A stretch of DNA of 64,000 nucleotides from NCBI GenBank assembly GCA_037447655.1, contig JBBHKE010002354.1, forward strand, positions 124,001 through 188,000. The letters are read 5' to 3'. Under the pieces are notes generated by a model. It was not told where the DNA came from. It did no database searches and worked only from the letters and a program-made list of their open reading frames with translations. The position numbers and the translations under genes are program-made. Within the stretch, counting starts at the first letter, position 1. Every line of letters begins with the position of its first letter. The stretch comes from Zygnema cylindricum (taxonomy: Eukaryota > Streptophyta > Zygnematophyceae > Zygnematales > Zygnemataceae). Positions 43,212 through 55,100 of this stretch are shown here, in pieces.

Positions 43212-43329
43212 TAGTGTTGTGTATCTGATCGGCGTGATGTCTGATAACCAGATTGTTGGCTATCGTTATTGGTAAGGGGCGATAAATTACGAAATATCAT
43301 TATCGGTAACTCTAACAGATAAATGTTCA
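43212..43329. repeat. Palindromic repeat related to 6589-6734
   Basis: It starts TAGTGTTGTGTATC and carries scattered GATAAC/TTATCG motifs; diverged from the 6.6-kb copy. Confidence 0.35.
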
Positions 43330-45654
43330 TATACTATCAACAGTATCCGAAAGCCACGATAACCATTGAGATGTTTTTTTTCATTTGAGGTATTGTGAGT
43401 TTACCGTCTGTGCATGAAGACGAAGAGATTCCTAGGTTTTATTTTTTTTTGCTGCAAAAATTTCAAGTTTTGATGTAAAATGTTAGACTTTTGTAGTTCT
43501 TATAAATTCATCCTCTATGATTCACGCTAATCAAGTGGAATTAACGAGTTGTTTGGTTGTTTTGTGCATTTATTTGATTTATTTTTGTTTATAATACATT
43601 GTAACACCTCAAATAATATTTATAAAGTGTTACTAACTTTTATGACAAATAAGCTAGTGGAATTTGAAAGTGCATGATTGGATTTTTTAAGTGTGTAGGA
43701 AATTTAATTTTAAAAATTAGTGGTTTGCTCAACTTGTGTGGCGGACACGTGTCAAGCCCCACGGCGAAGACCGTCTATGTGGGAATGGAATCACCACCAA
43801 CGAAAGAGGAATCGGGATGCAAGCGAGAACTAAAAGTACGAACCGAATGCGCAAGACAAACAGTTGTTGGCATGAAAAGGTAGAAATCGGATAGGTTCGC
43901 CAAGAATCCCGAGCCGGTGTAAGCGTCTAGGGGAATTTAAGGACGAGAGTTGCGAGACTCGCATGTCTCGAGAGTCTGCACGATGGGGAAAATCCTCGCG
44001 GATTACAAATTCATATGTATAGAGGATGTTGGGATCCCACGAGGAAATACGCAACGCGCCGATAACAATAAGATCTTGACAAGGAAATTGACGCCCGCAA
44101 AGCAATTATGATGGCGACAAGAGAATTGGACACGGAAGGACAAGACGGCAAGTACAAGGGATTCCCAACCCGACGAGGAAATTACAACTGTTGCACGGGC
44201 ACCAGGCAAGGATTGGCACCTAACGAGAGGAAGAACCGAAGTTGAATGACCATAAGGGACTCGGGCACAAAAAGGACTAAGACACGGGACCTCCTTGCAA
44301 CCTTGCCAAAGTCATCCCTCTTTGTGCATCTACTAGGGGATGTCTTATAAATGTTGTCATGCGACTCTGATAAGTTTAGATCGGACATTAGATCATAGAC
44401 CTACATTTATTTGTTGAAGTTTGATAGTACCACATAAGGGGAATACATGGTAAAAAATTCAACGGCGGATCCAACTACGTGAGGTCTTACCTTGGTAGCA
44501 TTTGCACGTTGTGATAGTGTATGGTAAAAGGGATAAAAGCCTCACATTCCGCACAGTTTGTCGTACATGTTTGACAAAATAGGTGATAAAGTCGCATAGG
44601 CCACATTTGTGAAGTCACGAGATATGTTTTGGACATTTTACGTAAGGCTATTCAATTAAACTTCATTATGAAGTTTTTCCTCTAAAGAATAAGCTTTAAT
44701 TCCACATCTTTATCATTTTATCTTCTTTCACCGAGAAGCGCATTGCTCAAGTTTAGACGTCTTTCACAAATCTATAAAACATACATTATAAAGTAAGAAG
44801 AAATGGAGGGATCTTAGAAAAAAAAAGTTATTCAAGGTCGTAAAGTAAAGGATGTTGGGGATGGAACTCTTTAATAGATACGATAGTCATTAAAGCTGAC
44901 CTTATTGGCGGAGGAATACTTGTTATTCTTTGATCAACTTTATAAATATCGTAGAAAGGGGGTTCAACTTGTAAGAAGCCAACTCACTATGCTTTATGCG
45001 AGATAGTAAGGGTTTTTCCATAATATTTAGATCGGTGTTTAGTGGGATTTTAACGTTATACGGTAAATAGAGGGAAACATATATAATCCCTCTCTTTATT
45101 TTTCTAAGTATAAGGGATATGGGTTGAGCGAGACCTACAACCTTTTTAGAAAGAGGGTTAGAAGAGAGTGGGGTTTTTCTTCGGTTAGTGGTTTCACGGA
45201 TACGGATTCAACTTTGAATACGGATTGATTGGCAAATAACTCCTGAATGGGAACCACTCGCCTCCTCCCTCATCATGAGGGATTGGAGCGTCAACGCCTC
45301 TTCAAATATTGATTCCACCTTTTAAAGGATGAGCACGAGTTTCCTTTCTTAACTTCGACACGTGTTAGTAGAGGCTCTTTCTCACCCACACTTCACTAAA
45401 ATGGAGCCGCAACAAAGACTTTCAGATCCCCTCTACCATTTGTAAGAATGCACGCGAAGGCCCCATAACTCGTGACACCTTCCGTGCAGCATTACCCATT
45501 AAAGTTACAACTCTCTCTCTCTCTCTCTTGTGTGTGAAAACCCTCACAGAGGTCCCTTCAGCGTGATGTGAAGGCCTAAGACCAACGCAAAATTCCCGTG
45601 GAATCCCATATTCTTTTCCGTACGCTTCCGCTGTGACTAAGGAGGTGTGCCCAT

Positions 45655-45910
45655 GTAACCGTAATTTGATGTAGCACTTTGTATTCTAGTGAAGATTCTC
45701 CGTACCACTTTGCAAAGCGTTCAAATGTGCGAAAATGAAATCGTTACTTTGAAATGAGACGGTTCTCTTAGGGGGTGTCTCCATGTAATTGATACTTTGA
45801 AGTAGTATTTTGGACTTTAGTGAAGATTTTATTTACTATGGTGAAGAGCGTCCCAATGTGCGAAAACGAAATCGGATCTTTGGAATGTGACGGTTGTAGA
45901 CGTGGTTACA
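45655..45910 (+). repeat. Two tandem units of about 125 bp
   Basis: The units share CCATGTAA(C/T)..GTAATTTGA-like starts, GTGAAGATT, CAATGTGCGAAAA(T/C)GAAATCG and GACGGTT. A related single unit lies at about 33350-33500, so this is a dispersed, undefined repeat. Confidence 0.6.
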
Positions 45911-46189
45911 ACTTATGACGACTGAAGACGACTACGGAACTTACGACGATTGGTGACGTCAACAAAATCAACGACAATTGTAGATGTCTAGTTTTTTGTG
46001 GTATTGTAGATGTTTAGGGTTTTGTGACATTGTGACGTCGTGCTCAAATCTGACGACGTCGACGCGACTGATTGAACAACTTTCCGCCATGGTTTCGTGG
46101 TTTCGTTTTTTCGACTTTTCTCCCTCACTTGCTGTTGAAATTAATGTATTTTCTAGGTCTGTATTGGAAAAATAAATAACATCTCATAT

Positions 46190-47737
46190 TTAGATACGTG
46201 TCTAAGTCTATAGCTATTACTCTTTTAAATCTAACCAAGTCTTCATAAATTTGGGAAACACTAAGTCAGATTTATAAGAGTGAGACTATACAGAGGCAGC
46301 AGTTAGTAAAACAAGAAATAGAGGCATATGTTTATAAAGGCGGTAACATGATAGAGTTTTGCAATGATATTGCTGCAGCTTGCTAGTGCGGGATATGTAG
46401 AATCTGAGGAGAGAAAGATTAATACACTACTCATGAAACTCCCAGATGAGTACGAAAACATCATTAATCGTATGCAGGCAATGGGTGGCTCCTCATGGAC
46501 TTGGAGCTTTACCGTGGGGATAATTCTTGTGAGGGAAAGCACTTTGGAGCTTCGTAGGGGAAGTGACAGGGTGAATGCATTTACAACTGGTGGTGATTGG
46601 CGGAAGCGTGATGAGAGGAACGGCGGTGACGAGCGGAAGCGTGATGAGAGGAAGAAAGACGAAGGTAAACCTTATCGGAACTTTGGTGGAAAGAGAGGGA
46701 GAGGAAAAGAAAGGGGAGCTTTGAAAAAGGGTGTTTGCTTCTTTTGTAGGGAACCGGGTCATTATATGGAGGAATGCCCTTGTTTGGAAGAACTTAGAAG
46801 TTGGAATGTGGATGAGGAGGAAGAAAGGGAAGAGCAGAAAGAGGATAAAGAAATCTTAGAGCTTCTCCACATTGGTAGAATGGAGAAGAGAGAAAAGTAC
46901 ACAGAAATTCCACGAAAGCAACAGTGTGTTTTTGGAGGTATAAGGGAAGTAAAGGGAAGGGAGGTACTTAAAGGAGTTAGACATGATGTGGATGTCAAAG
47001 AGTATAGAAAGTCAGATCTAGAATCTATAATTGAAAAAGGGAAAAATAAAAATAATGAGGATAATTTAATAGATATTTTGGAAACAGAAAACTGGTCGAA
47101 AAGGGAGACTTCAACGGCTTTCGAGGAAAGGGGAGAAGTAAATATAGAGGGAGTTTTAAAATATAGGGGAGAAGAGGAATATTTAATGAAAGGTTTAGGG
47201 GAGGAGAAATATGTATTGGGCATAAAAATAGAAAGTGATAGCGGAAAGAATTCCATGGGAGAGAGTGAGGAAAGTTCAGAAAATGGGGTGAGTATCATGG
47301 ATAAAAATATGAGTACGGAAGACGTAGATCTTATGAGGAACTTAGTGGGGACAATTGTTTTTTGGGAAAATTTGGGGGGTAATGGGTTTGACATCACTAA
47401 TGGGAGTGATGGCATTTATAAAGGTGTGCCTGTAAGAGGGTTACCATCTTGGTGTGTGTTGCATATTAGAGATGGGGTTGGCTGTTTGAATTGCAAGAGG
47501 GAAATTGGATTTAGTGTGGATGGAAAAGAAATGAGGTGGATAAAGTATTTTCTCGGATTTATGAAAAATGGCATGCAAAATAAAATGTGTGATGTAATTA
47601 TTATTTCGGTTCATCTAATACACTTCTTTAAATACAAGGGTATTCACTTAGAGTTTTATGAGGAGAAAAGAAAGAAGAAAAAGAAAAAGAAAAAAAAAAG
47701 TTTGTGTTTAGTGGGAGTTGAAAAGAAAGTAGACTAG
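46190..47737 (+). pseudogene. Gag-derived ORF fused to RT/RNase H relics (E2)
   Basis: Gag similarity to E1 starts at about 46190 and a small deletion near 46375 shifts the frame. The remaining open frame (46364-47737, 457 codons) has the zinc knuckle C-X2-C-X4-H-X4-C and the acidic linker. The fused tail keeps more pol remnant than E1: 'MKGLGEEKYVLGIKIE' resembles the RT segment '[16 protein letters not shown]', and 'EDVDLMRNLVGTIVFW' resembles 'EDRKFMQTIPYKQVVGSLIYF' shortened. RNase H-like 'GVGCLNCK' and 'RWIKYFLGF' follow, with a lysine run before the stop. No catalytic residue of RT, integrase or protease remains. Confidence 0.75.
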
Positions 47738-47750
47738 AAAATAAGGGGAG

Positions 47751-48917
47751 TGTTGAAATAAATGTATTTTCTAAGTTTGTATTGGAAAAATAAATAGAGT
47801 GTTGAAAAGAGGTGACTAATAGTTCACTTCTATATTTTAGTTAGAATGTAAAGAGAGAGAAAGAGAGAGTGTTGAAAAGAGGTGACTAATAGTTCACTTT
47901 CTAAATTTTAGTTAGAATGTAAAGAGAGAAAGAGAGGACCAAAGGCACGCCATGGTTGCCGCATCATTTAGAAGGAGGCAGAATGAATTAGAAAGTATTT
48001 TACTAATTTTAGCAAAATACTGCCGCTGGCCGGATTTGAACCGGGGTCTGTATGCTACTAATTAGTCTAACGTCTTATCCATTAAGTCACTAACGAAACA
48101 ATACACATGGAACTTTTCACGCATATTTACCTATTGATTCAAAGGACTAATTCGCAGCACACTAACGAAAACGCGAATTAATCAATTCATGCATGGAAGC
48201 GAATCGAAGCCGTATAAATACAACTGATCGGACGGCCACCATTACAGCCGCCACACGCAATAAGCTTTCGGCGGCCTTTGGGGATAGCGTCACGCGGTGC
48301 CACGTGGAGCCACATTATTTGACACCGGAGAAGATGGGAGGAGGAACCATGGCTCCCGATTTGGCACATGTCACCTTGTAGACCATGTCGTACAATGACC
48401 GTACAATAAGTACATCGCCCATCGTACCTTCTTGTACTATATAGTGTTCCTATTGGACTAGGGTTTAGTAGTAGGTAATCATGAGTAGGCAGACTAAGAC
48501 TTAGTGATATTTCGGTACCTCTCTCTAAGAGAGCTTGTAACTATAATGGTCATCTTTGACCAACCATAACTTAATGCTCGGGTGAGCAAATTCAGTGATT
48601 CTTTTTGTTGCGGACTCACGTGAGTCTAGGCTACACAGGGGTGTAGTCGGTCAGAGGTTTTTGCGTGCCAGGGTGGCACTTATTCAGTGGGAAAGTCAAA
48701 GTGGGGAATATTGTCCAAAACACATATTCAAGCTTTGCATTCTGTGGTGGAACTGAGCACACAGAAGGTCTTATCTTCACAGGGGTGAAGTTATATTGGG
48801 GTTCTGATTGTCAAGGGATCATTCATTTGGGTTTATATCAACTTGGAGTCGGCACTATCTAGATTAGCTTCTTTTGGATCTGCGAATTCTGTGGGCAATG
48901 GAGCCCATAGAATTTCA
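47751..48917 (+). repeat. E2 right LTR (3' LTR)
   Basis: 1167 bp, homologous to the E1 LTR in reverse orientation; the last 60 bp match, including GGCAATGGAGCCCATAG. A tandem duplication of about 67 bp (TGTTGAAAAGAGGTGACTAA units at 47799 and 47868) lies near its start. A G-box is near 48300, a TATA-like TATAATGG near 48543, then GGTCATCTTTGACC. Confidence 0.85.
48018..48095 (-). ncRNA. tRNA-like sequence (tRNA-Arg-like) in E2 LTR
   Basis: On the minus strand, antisense to E2, there is a clear D-arm (GACTTAATGGATAAGAC, A-box nearly canonical), a canonical B-box GGTTCAAATCC in the T-arm CCGG-TTCAAAT-CCGG, a possible 3' acceptor CAGCGGC plus A, and TTTT at 48014-48017. The 5' acceptor strand and anticodon stem do not pair, so this is not a functional tRNA gene. 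It occupies the same U3 position and orientation as the modules in the E1, N and H LTRs and shares the GACTTAAYGG segment with E1 and N. Confidence 0.5.
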
Positions 48918-49317
48918 ATGAAAACGTTCATAAAGGTAGTCAAAAGAATCATTTTTCAAAGATATTTAATTTCATAGCAGTGTTGTAGTGTCTCATTCTA
49001 AAAAATGTGAGATAAAAACGATTGTGTGAGAGGGAGAGGGGAGAAATGATGATGGTGTAAGATTATGGAAAGGTCCCATGAATGAAAGTGGAGGTCCAAG
49101 ACCTTTGCAAGTTTTTTTTTCGTACATGCGCGTCACGGGCAAGGAGAAAACTAGCGAGTAGTCTCCCTCGTCCTAAATTTTTTCCACTCATGAGGTGTGT
49201 GCGTCGATCGTTTTTCATTCATTGTTTGGGTGATACTTTAAATTAATCACCTCGGATTCCTTTGCCCAAGGTCGAAAAGAGGAAAACAACCAAATTAGTT
49301 TACAAAATGTCAAACAT
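48918..49317. other. Short intergenic stretch
   Basis: No gene or repeat recognised. It lies between the E2 LTR end and the truncated start of RT/RLE copy 2. Confidence 0.6.
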
Positions 49318-50421
49318 GCTGCCTATTTGGGAAGTTGGTGTCTTATTGCCTCCACTTTGTTTCCCGTTTCTTGGCTGGGGACACCCCCGTTCTAGCTACT
49401 GTTATCCCCCGGGTTTCAGACGGTGTGTTTGCCTTCCAGCGATCTCTATTGGACGCGTCACGTTCTCTTCCTCCCCATGCCCTAGTGGATGTGCCAATTT
49501 TCTCCACCATTGTTACAAAATCTGTTGAGCGTGTTCAGGAATCAATTTCTGATCGGGTCGTCGCCGCCATTAAATCTGACCTTCTCAAGGCGCTTCCCTC
49601 CGATTCTTCGCGTGCCCGTCTTCTCTCTTGTGGCGGACTTGGTTATGGGTCTTGGCTTTTCGCTACACCGATTTTGTCCACTCTCCGATTCTCACCGGCT
49701 CAATTCACCACCGCCCTCCGGTTTCGCCTTGGCCTCCCCCATCCTCCTTTACTTGGCTCTCTTGTTTGTGCATGTGGTCGCGTCTTGGGGGCCGATGGTG
49801 TCAATTTGTTTCGTTTCTCCCATGGGGGAGATTTGATCCAGGCGCACGACACTATTCGCGATGCCGTTGCGACTATCGCTTTAGAGGGGGGTTTTTGCGT
49901 GCGTCGGGAAGTTTCTCATATTATTCCCAAGCGTCGGATCGATGTTGTTCTGCTTGACGGTGCCCGTCGCATCTTCGGTGATATTGTTTTGGGGAACCCT
50001 ACTTCAGATACAGTTGTTGGTCAAGCGGCTCCACATGTTGGGGTGACGGCTCGTGATGCCGCTAAGGCGAAGGAGCGTGATTATGCCCACTGGGACCCTA
50101 TGGATGACTTTAATCCGATGGCGGTCGAGATCTTTGGTTGTCTGGGTGTTGCAATGGATGAGTTTCTCCGTACTTGCGCTCGACGTGCTTTCGAGCGCCG
50201 AGGACCAGGGAGCCCTCCTCCTTCGGTCCTTACATCTTTTTATTGTCAACGCTTATCTGTGGCTTTACAACGAGTGCAAGCTTCTATTCTCCTCCGATCG
50301 GCTGTTGCGGCTATGGATCGCCGCCGGGTTCCAAAACTCCCTCAATGTGTTCCCCCAGGGTGGGGGGACTTACGGGGTTGCTTTTCGTAATTATTTAATT
50401 AGGTTGGGGTTGGGGTTGTAG
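49318..50421 (+). mobile_element. Retroelement RT/RLE copy 2, 5'-truncated
   Basis: Sequence from TATTTGGGAAGTTGG onward is homologous to copy 1 from about 11515, and nothing upstream of that point is shared. A copy that starts abruptly inside the coding region and runs to the 3' part is the usual result of 5' truncation in non-LTR retrotransposition. The tail after the ORF ends with GGTTGGGGTTGGGGTTG and T-rich sequence. Confidence 0.68.
49335..50390 (+). CDS. Restriction-like endonuclease domain ORF
   Basis: 351 open codons, the downstream part of an RT-containing polyprotein. Seen in order: 'SCGGLGYGSW' (about residues 97-107), a finger beginning C-A-C-G (about 137-140) whose usual following His/Cys are changed, 'AHDTIRDAVATIA', 'RREVSHIIP', 'RRIDVVLLD' and 'FGDIVLGNP'. 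The spacing of finger, E, R-x-D and D-x-V resembles the PD-(D/E)XK endonuclease of R2/NeSL-type elements, which would nick target DNA. The family assignment is inference from motif layout. The ORF start is internal to the ancestral protein. Copy 1 is frameshifted, this copy is not. Confidence 0.6.
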   Translation: MVSYCLHFVSRFLAGDTPVLATVIPRVSDGVFAFQRSLLDASRSLPPHALVDVPIFSTIVTKSVERVQESISDRVVAAIKSDLLKALPSDSSRARLLSCGGLGYGSWLFATPILSTLRFSPAQFTTALRFRLGLPHPPLLGSLVCACGRVLGADGVNLFRFSHGGDLIQAHDTIRDAVATIALEGGFCVRREVSHIIPKRRIDVVLLDGARRIFGDIVLGNPTSDTVVGQAAPHVGVTARDAAKAKERDYAHWDPMDDFNPMAVEIFGCLGVAMDEFLRTCARRAFERRGPGSPPPSVLTSFYCQRLSVALQRVQASILLRSAVAAMDRRRVPKLPQCVPPGWGDLRGCFS

Positions 50422-51499
50422 TTCTGGCTTTGTCAATTGTCGTGCTTTTCATTTTGAGTTTGGGTGCTTTTATTTTCCTGGTTGTTGTTTTCTTTTTGTT
50501 TTTGTTTTTGTTGTGCTGTTATTTTATTCCCCTGCTGTTAGTTTTTCAGTTTCGGCCATGCCACCACTTTTGTACCCCCGGACTCAGATGGTTTACCATC
50601 GTGCATTTTAATATATTCTGCGTTTTTCTACATTTAAGTATCGAATTGACATTTACTGGAATGTTGTAAAATAATTCTTTTCGTATAGCTAAAGTTTTTC
50701 TTGTTGAGGACTGAGTTGTGGGGGAAACCACAAAAAGAAGTCAACACTTTAATACATGAAGATGCCCCCTTAGACTTTGCAATCCCATCTGTTACAACTA
50801 GCAAGCGCCGACTCAAAAGCTTAGAGGCTTCCCTCATAGTCGTGGATATGTGGAGTCCCCGGAATGCGTTAACTTGTCCAGTCTTGTGAATTGCTGTTTT
50901 TTATATGTCAGTCGACGTTTGCAAGCGCGACACTTATTCAACCGGTTGTGACAATATTTAGTAAGTTATTCGACGGATTGATCGTCAAATTTAATTTCAA
51001 CAGTATGTAAATTGTACTAACTTCTAATTAAAATGTATAATTTCTGACAAGCTACCGCAAGTGAAATTGTCCCTGCAATTAACAATCCCCTAAGAGTAAT
51101 AATAAGAAAAACAATAACAATAATATCAACAATAATAGTTGGAACAAATAAATACCTTATTACAAATAACTTCGGTTCACACGAGACAATTCACACATCA
51201 ACCTGTCACAGTGATATCACAACCATCACAACCATCTACTATGTCACGTCATCATCCACAGTGCGTTTACCGACATGGTTTACCATGCAACCACAGATGG
51301 GACAACAGCGTCTGATATTGAAAAATAATATATCCATTACAATTTTTGTATCGGTCCTTTCCAACATCCAGACCCTTCGGCTGTACAAATACCTCCCCTT
51401 CAACAAATCCACACCAATTTGCCTCCACCAAATTAATCTCTTTTGTTAAGTAAACATACACCATCTCCACACTCTCAAACTGTGCCTGACCACACCTGT
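50422..51499. other. Intergenic stretch
   Basis: No supported gene. The open frames here (for example 50701-50889) show no known motif and no exon-like borders I could connect to anything. Confidence 0.5.
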
Positions 51500-51716
51500 A
51501 ATGTCCCTTCTCTCCTCTCCTCTCCCCTCTCCCCTCTCCTTTCCTCTCTTCTCCTCCCCTCCCTCCTAGCCTCCCCTCTCCTCTCCTCTCCCCTCTCCTT
51601 TCCTCTACTCTCCTCCCCTCTCCCTTCTCCTTTCCTTTCATCTCCTCCACTCCCTCCTCTCCTCTCCCCTCTTCTCCCCCTTCTCTTTTCTCCTCCTCTC
51701 CTCTCCTCCTGTATTT
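51500..51716 (+). repeat. Polypyrimidine (CTCTCC)n tract
   Basis: About 215 bp of CTCC/CTCT units. Long open frames on both strands here reflect repeat composition only. Confidence 0.95.
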
Positions 51717-52196
51717 TGATAGTCAAATTAGATAATTCAGTAAAACCTATTTACTACAATCTCTTTACTAGACCTAAAAATATTCCCCTCCACTGTCCTA
51801 CATACATGGAAAATTAAATCTATAGTAAAAACCCCATCTACATCTACCATAAAATCCAAAGATTCAATTGTTACAGTCATACAGATAATACATCTAGAGG
51901 CTTTTTTTAAGGTTTTCCAAAGTTTTTTTGAGATTTTTCTTTGTCCGGAGAACTTTCAGGGTTCGATGATACTTCATCTTTCTTCTTTCTACCAGAGAAG
52001 CATAAAGACTCGTGTCTACATCCTTCAGAGAAATAAGTATCAGTTTCAGTATCAGCTGCCCAGCTATTAGTCACAGTGATGATGACAGCTAAAAGGGAAG
52101 AAAAGGGGGAACGTGATGTCATGATCACCATGACGTCATATGATGTATCCGAGATGGAAAAGAAACAAAAAAAATGATTTGAGGAACAATAATTCG

Positions 52197-55100
52197 CTAC
52201 TGCATTCGGCAATACTGAGGCTCCGTTTTCAAGATTTCAATCTCTCGATTTAGACGCTGCAATTCACAAAGAACCTCAGACCGGTCAAAAGACTACAAAA
52301 CAGTTTCACCTCTAATGTGTCTGCTTCATCACAAAATTATAATACTACGGTACACTGCCCATTGAAATCAGAGATAAACCACTCTTATTTTGGCAAGCGT
52401 GTTTTATAGACTCTAAATCATAAATTAGCGTTTATTAGTTACATGGTCCGTAATGGGCCAAGTGGAAGAATATAATTTAGTGTAGTCAATTCTAATTCAA
52501 AGTTATCGCTAACTCTAATAGCAAGGGTGGTGTACTGGATCTTAAATAAGAGACCAAACCAAATACAGAAGGAAAGCAAAAAAAAGGTAAAGAAAGGGCA
52601 GCAAAGTCTGGAGTGTTATCAACACCAATGCAGGTTTTGCCTAATCCCAAGTTTTCTTACCTCCACTGTATCTACGGAACGCAACAATTTCAACTTCTCC
52701 TCTGACCTCATAGGTAACAAATTCGCCAACTGCTCACATCATCCAGCCACCCCTCAACCCTGTCAAACTAACAACAAAAAATTGCTAATCTACGAATAAA
52801 ATAAAAAAAACAAAAACGTACTATTCTAAAGTAACAACAAGGACTTGGTAATGCAAAAAACAAACAAAAACTTGTCAATGTAAACAGACAACAAAAACGT
52901 CGGACGAAGAATCACTCATACAATCTAAGCGAACAAGGAAACTTTCAAACCGCTAACCATCTAGACGATTCAAGCAAATCTAAACAATACTACAAATGCA
53001 GTATTCCCACTGAAATTCAATAAAAAAACATGGAGAACTCTTGCATACTTGATTTTTGTTTCAGCGACAAGAAATCTTTGACTTCAAATGACACCTTCAG
53101 AAGCATGCAGCTGACATCGGGACATGATGTCATACTCCATACATGACAAATTGCACAAATTAGCATTTATAGTATGTATAGAGAGTTTTTTTTTATTTTC
53201 GAGGTCGCTTTTGCATTCATGGTAAAACAACCATCACTACACTCCATAACTGGCAAACCGAATCATTCCAACTGCAAACAGCAGAATTTGTTGTTTTTAT
53301 TCTATTTGTATGACACAGAATCTGCAGTCATTGACGATGACATTTAGTGTGAATAACGCAAAAGCTTGCTCACATAAACCAACACCAAAAAATGTGCTAA
53401 TCCAAACAAACGACAACTTCTTGATAATTTAAATAAACAACAAAACTCTGGGGTTACTAACCACCCACAAAATTTAAATATACGAAAACTTGCCAATCTA
53501 AACAAACAACAAAAAATTCCAAACCAGTAACCATCCATGCAGTCCAACAGTTTCTAACTCACCCAGAAGCTCAACCTCTCTGGCTGTGTGCATGCAGGCA
53601 TGTCCCCCGCCTGTCTCAACATATCGGCCAGACGTCCCTGTCGCCCTGCAAAACTCTTCCCCTTTCATCCGTCAGACACTTAGTTTCTTGCATGCTTTTA
53701 CTCACCAGAATACTTCAACACTTAACACCGCCCATCGCTATTAAAGTTAGTGGACCATTAGCGTTACCACTTTATTATAATTAGCTACACTAAATTATGT
53801 TTGCAATGTGGCTTACTGAGGGAAACTTACTTACATAGTAATATTAACACTAATTTTTGATCTCCGGTCAAAAAAACACTGACTGGGATTAGAGTTGTTA
53901 ACACTAGTAGCGGTGCACGGTGCAGTCTCTTACACACTGTTACTGGGCAGAATACTTAAGCACAGCTGCCTCACAGGTGAAGAAAAGAGCAGCCATAACA
54001 GCTTTCTCCACACACACCAGAAACAGAAACCGTTCATTAAACATAATGTATCCCTTCCCCTCTCTCAAGTGTAAAAAGCCCTTCAACACCCTCAAGAAAA
54101 CCTAAAAAACTGAGTGTTTGCCAATCCCCCCAGACCTACCACTTCGTGAATTCTCCTGTGCCTGAGCCATTCGAGTTCGTGCCAGGTCACTGGCTAGAGT
54201 AGCAAGTGCTTGGACCTGCAAAACCGCCAAAATCACTCTCGTTACATCAAGTTTTTTATCTCTTCTCTTGTTCTCCTTTCCTTGAGCCATAGAACAAACA
54301 TACGTTTGAACTGTACACACAGTACAAACTATTGACGAGTACATAAAGTGCGTACTTTAAACTGACGAGAAAAACAAAAAAACCAACACCACCGTGGCAC
54401 TACCATACAAGTTTACAATTTTGTGGCCTCTCCATGTGATGTCCGTTTTGGAAGAGGCATTGGGAAGGGACACAGAAAAAAAAAAGGCAGTAGACTGATG
54501 AGATATGATGAAAGGAAACAAATAGAAGGTCATATCATGCCAAAATTGGTATTTTGACTACAACAGCTTACGTTACTTTGTACTGTACATCCTTCACACA
54601 ATACGAAAAAAAAAGTACAAAGGTACGCAAACTTTGTCCTATGATTTGATATGTGAAGCCAAGGCTGGCCCTCACCTGTGCTGCGTCCGATGAGCCCGCC
54701 TCCACTTGATTATCCTCAAGCCACTCCACTTGTCCAACACGGTATCTGAAATCCATAGACTAGTACCATGTTGTAAGATTCAGTTCAGTTTGCTCAGTTC
54801 AGTTCTGTAGTTCAGTTCAGTTCAGATCTGAAATGTGAGACAAGATTCAGGCGAATCTGCATTTTACGGTTTCAGTTTTGTATCAGAAGATTCAAATTCG
54901 TAGCTTGTGCACACCGAAGCCTTTTTCACAAACGTGACAGACGGACGTCGAAGAGTGCTTGAATTTCCATGCACCACCAATTTTTTCCCAAAAATTTCAT
55001 CAGAACTACTATTGCAAGAAACACCTCCAAGTATAATTTGTGAATATTTCTGAAACAAGACAACGGTAACCCAAAAAGTTGATGTCGGTATAAAAGCATC

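Larger units (their letters stand above)
43073..46132. other. Intergenic stretch
   Basis: No supported gene over about 3 kb. It contains the palindromic repeat relative at 43212-43329, a short (CT)n tract near 45505-45530 and tandem units at 45655-45910. No coding frame has recognisable motifs. Confidence 0.55.
46133..48917 (+). mobile_element. E2: second Gag-relic LTR element, 5' deleted
   Basis: A 46-bp LTR start (TGTTGAAATTAATG, 46133-46178) is followed almost directly by mid-gag sequence, so most of the 5' LTR and the gag start are deleted. The ORF (46364-47737) is homologous to that of E1. The polypurine tract (AATAAGGGGAG) and a complete 3' LTR (47751-48917) follow, ending CATAGAATTTCA. 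The flanks CTTGC and ATGAA do not match. Confidence 0.85.

Noticed and set aside
48018-48095. Functional tRNA-Arg gene
   Set aside because: The acceptor and anticodon stems do not pair; it is kept only as a tRNA-like module within an LTR.
50701-50889. Small open frame between RT/RLE copy 2 and the host gene
   Set aside because: No motif, no exon borders that connect to other coding sequence, and no second copy.
51475-51726. Arg/Glu/Gly-rich protein on the minus strand
   Set aside because: A product of the polypyrimidine tract; low complexity on both strands.
51907-52212. Open frame overlapping the end of the LON/RING gene on the same strand
   Set aside because: It is out of frame with the last exon and mostly covers what would be the 3' UTR.
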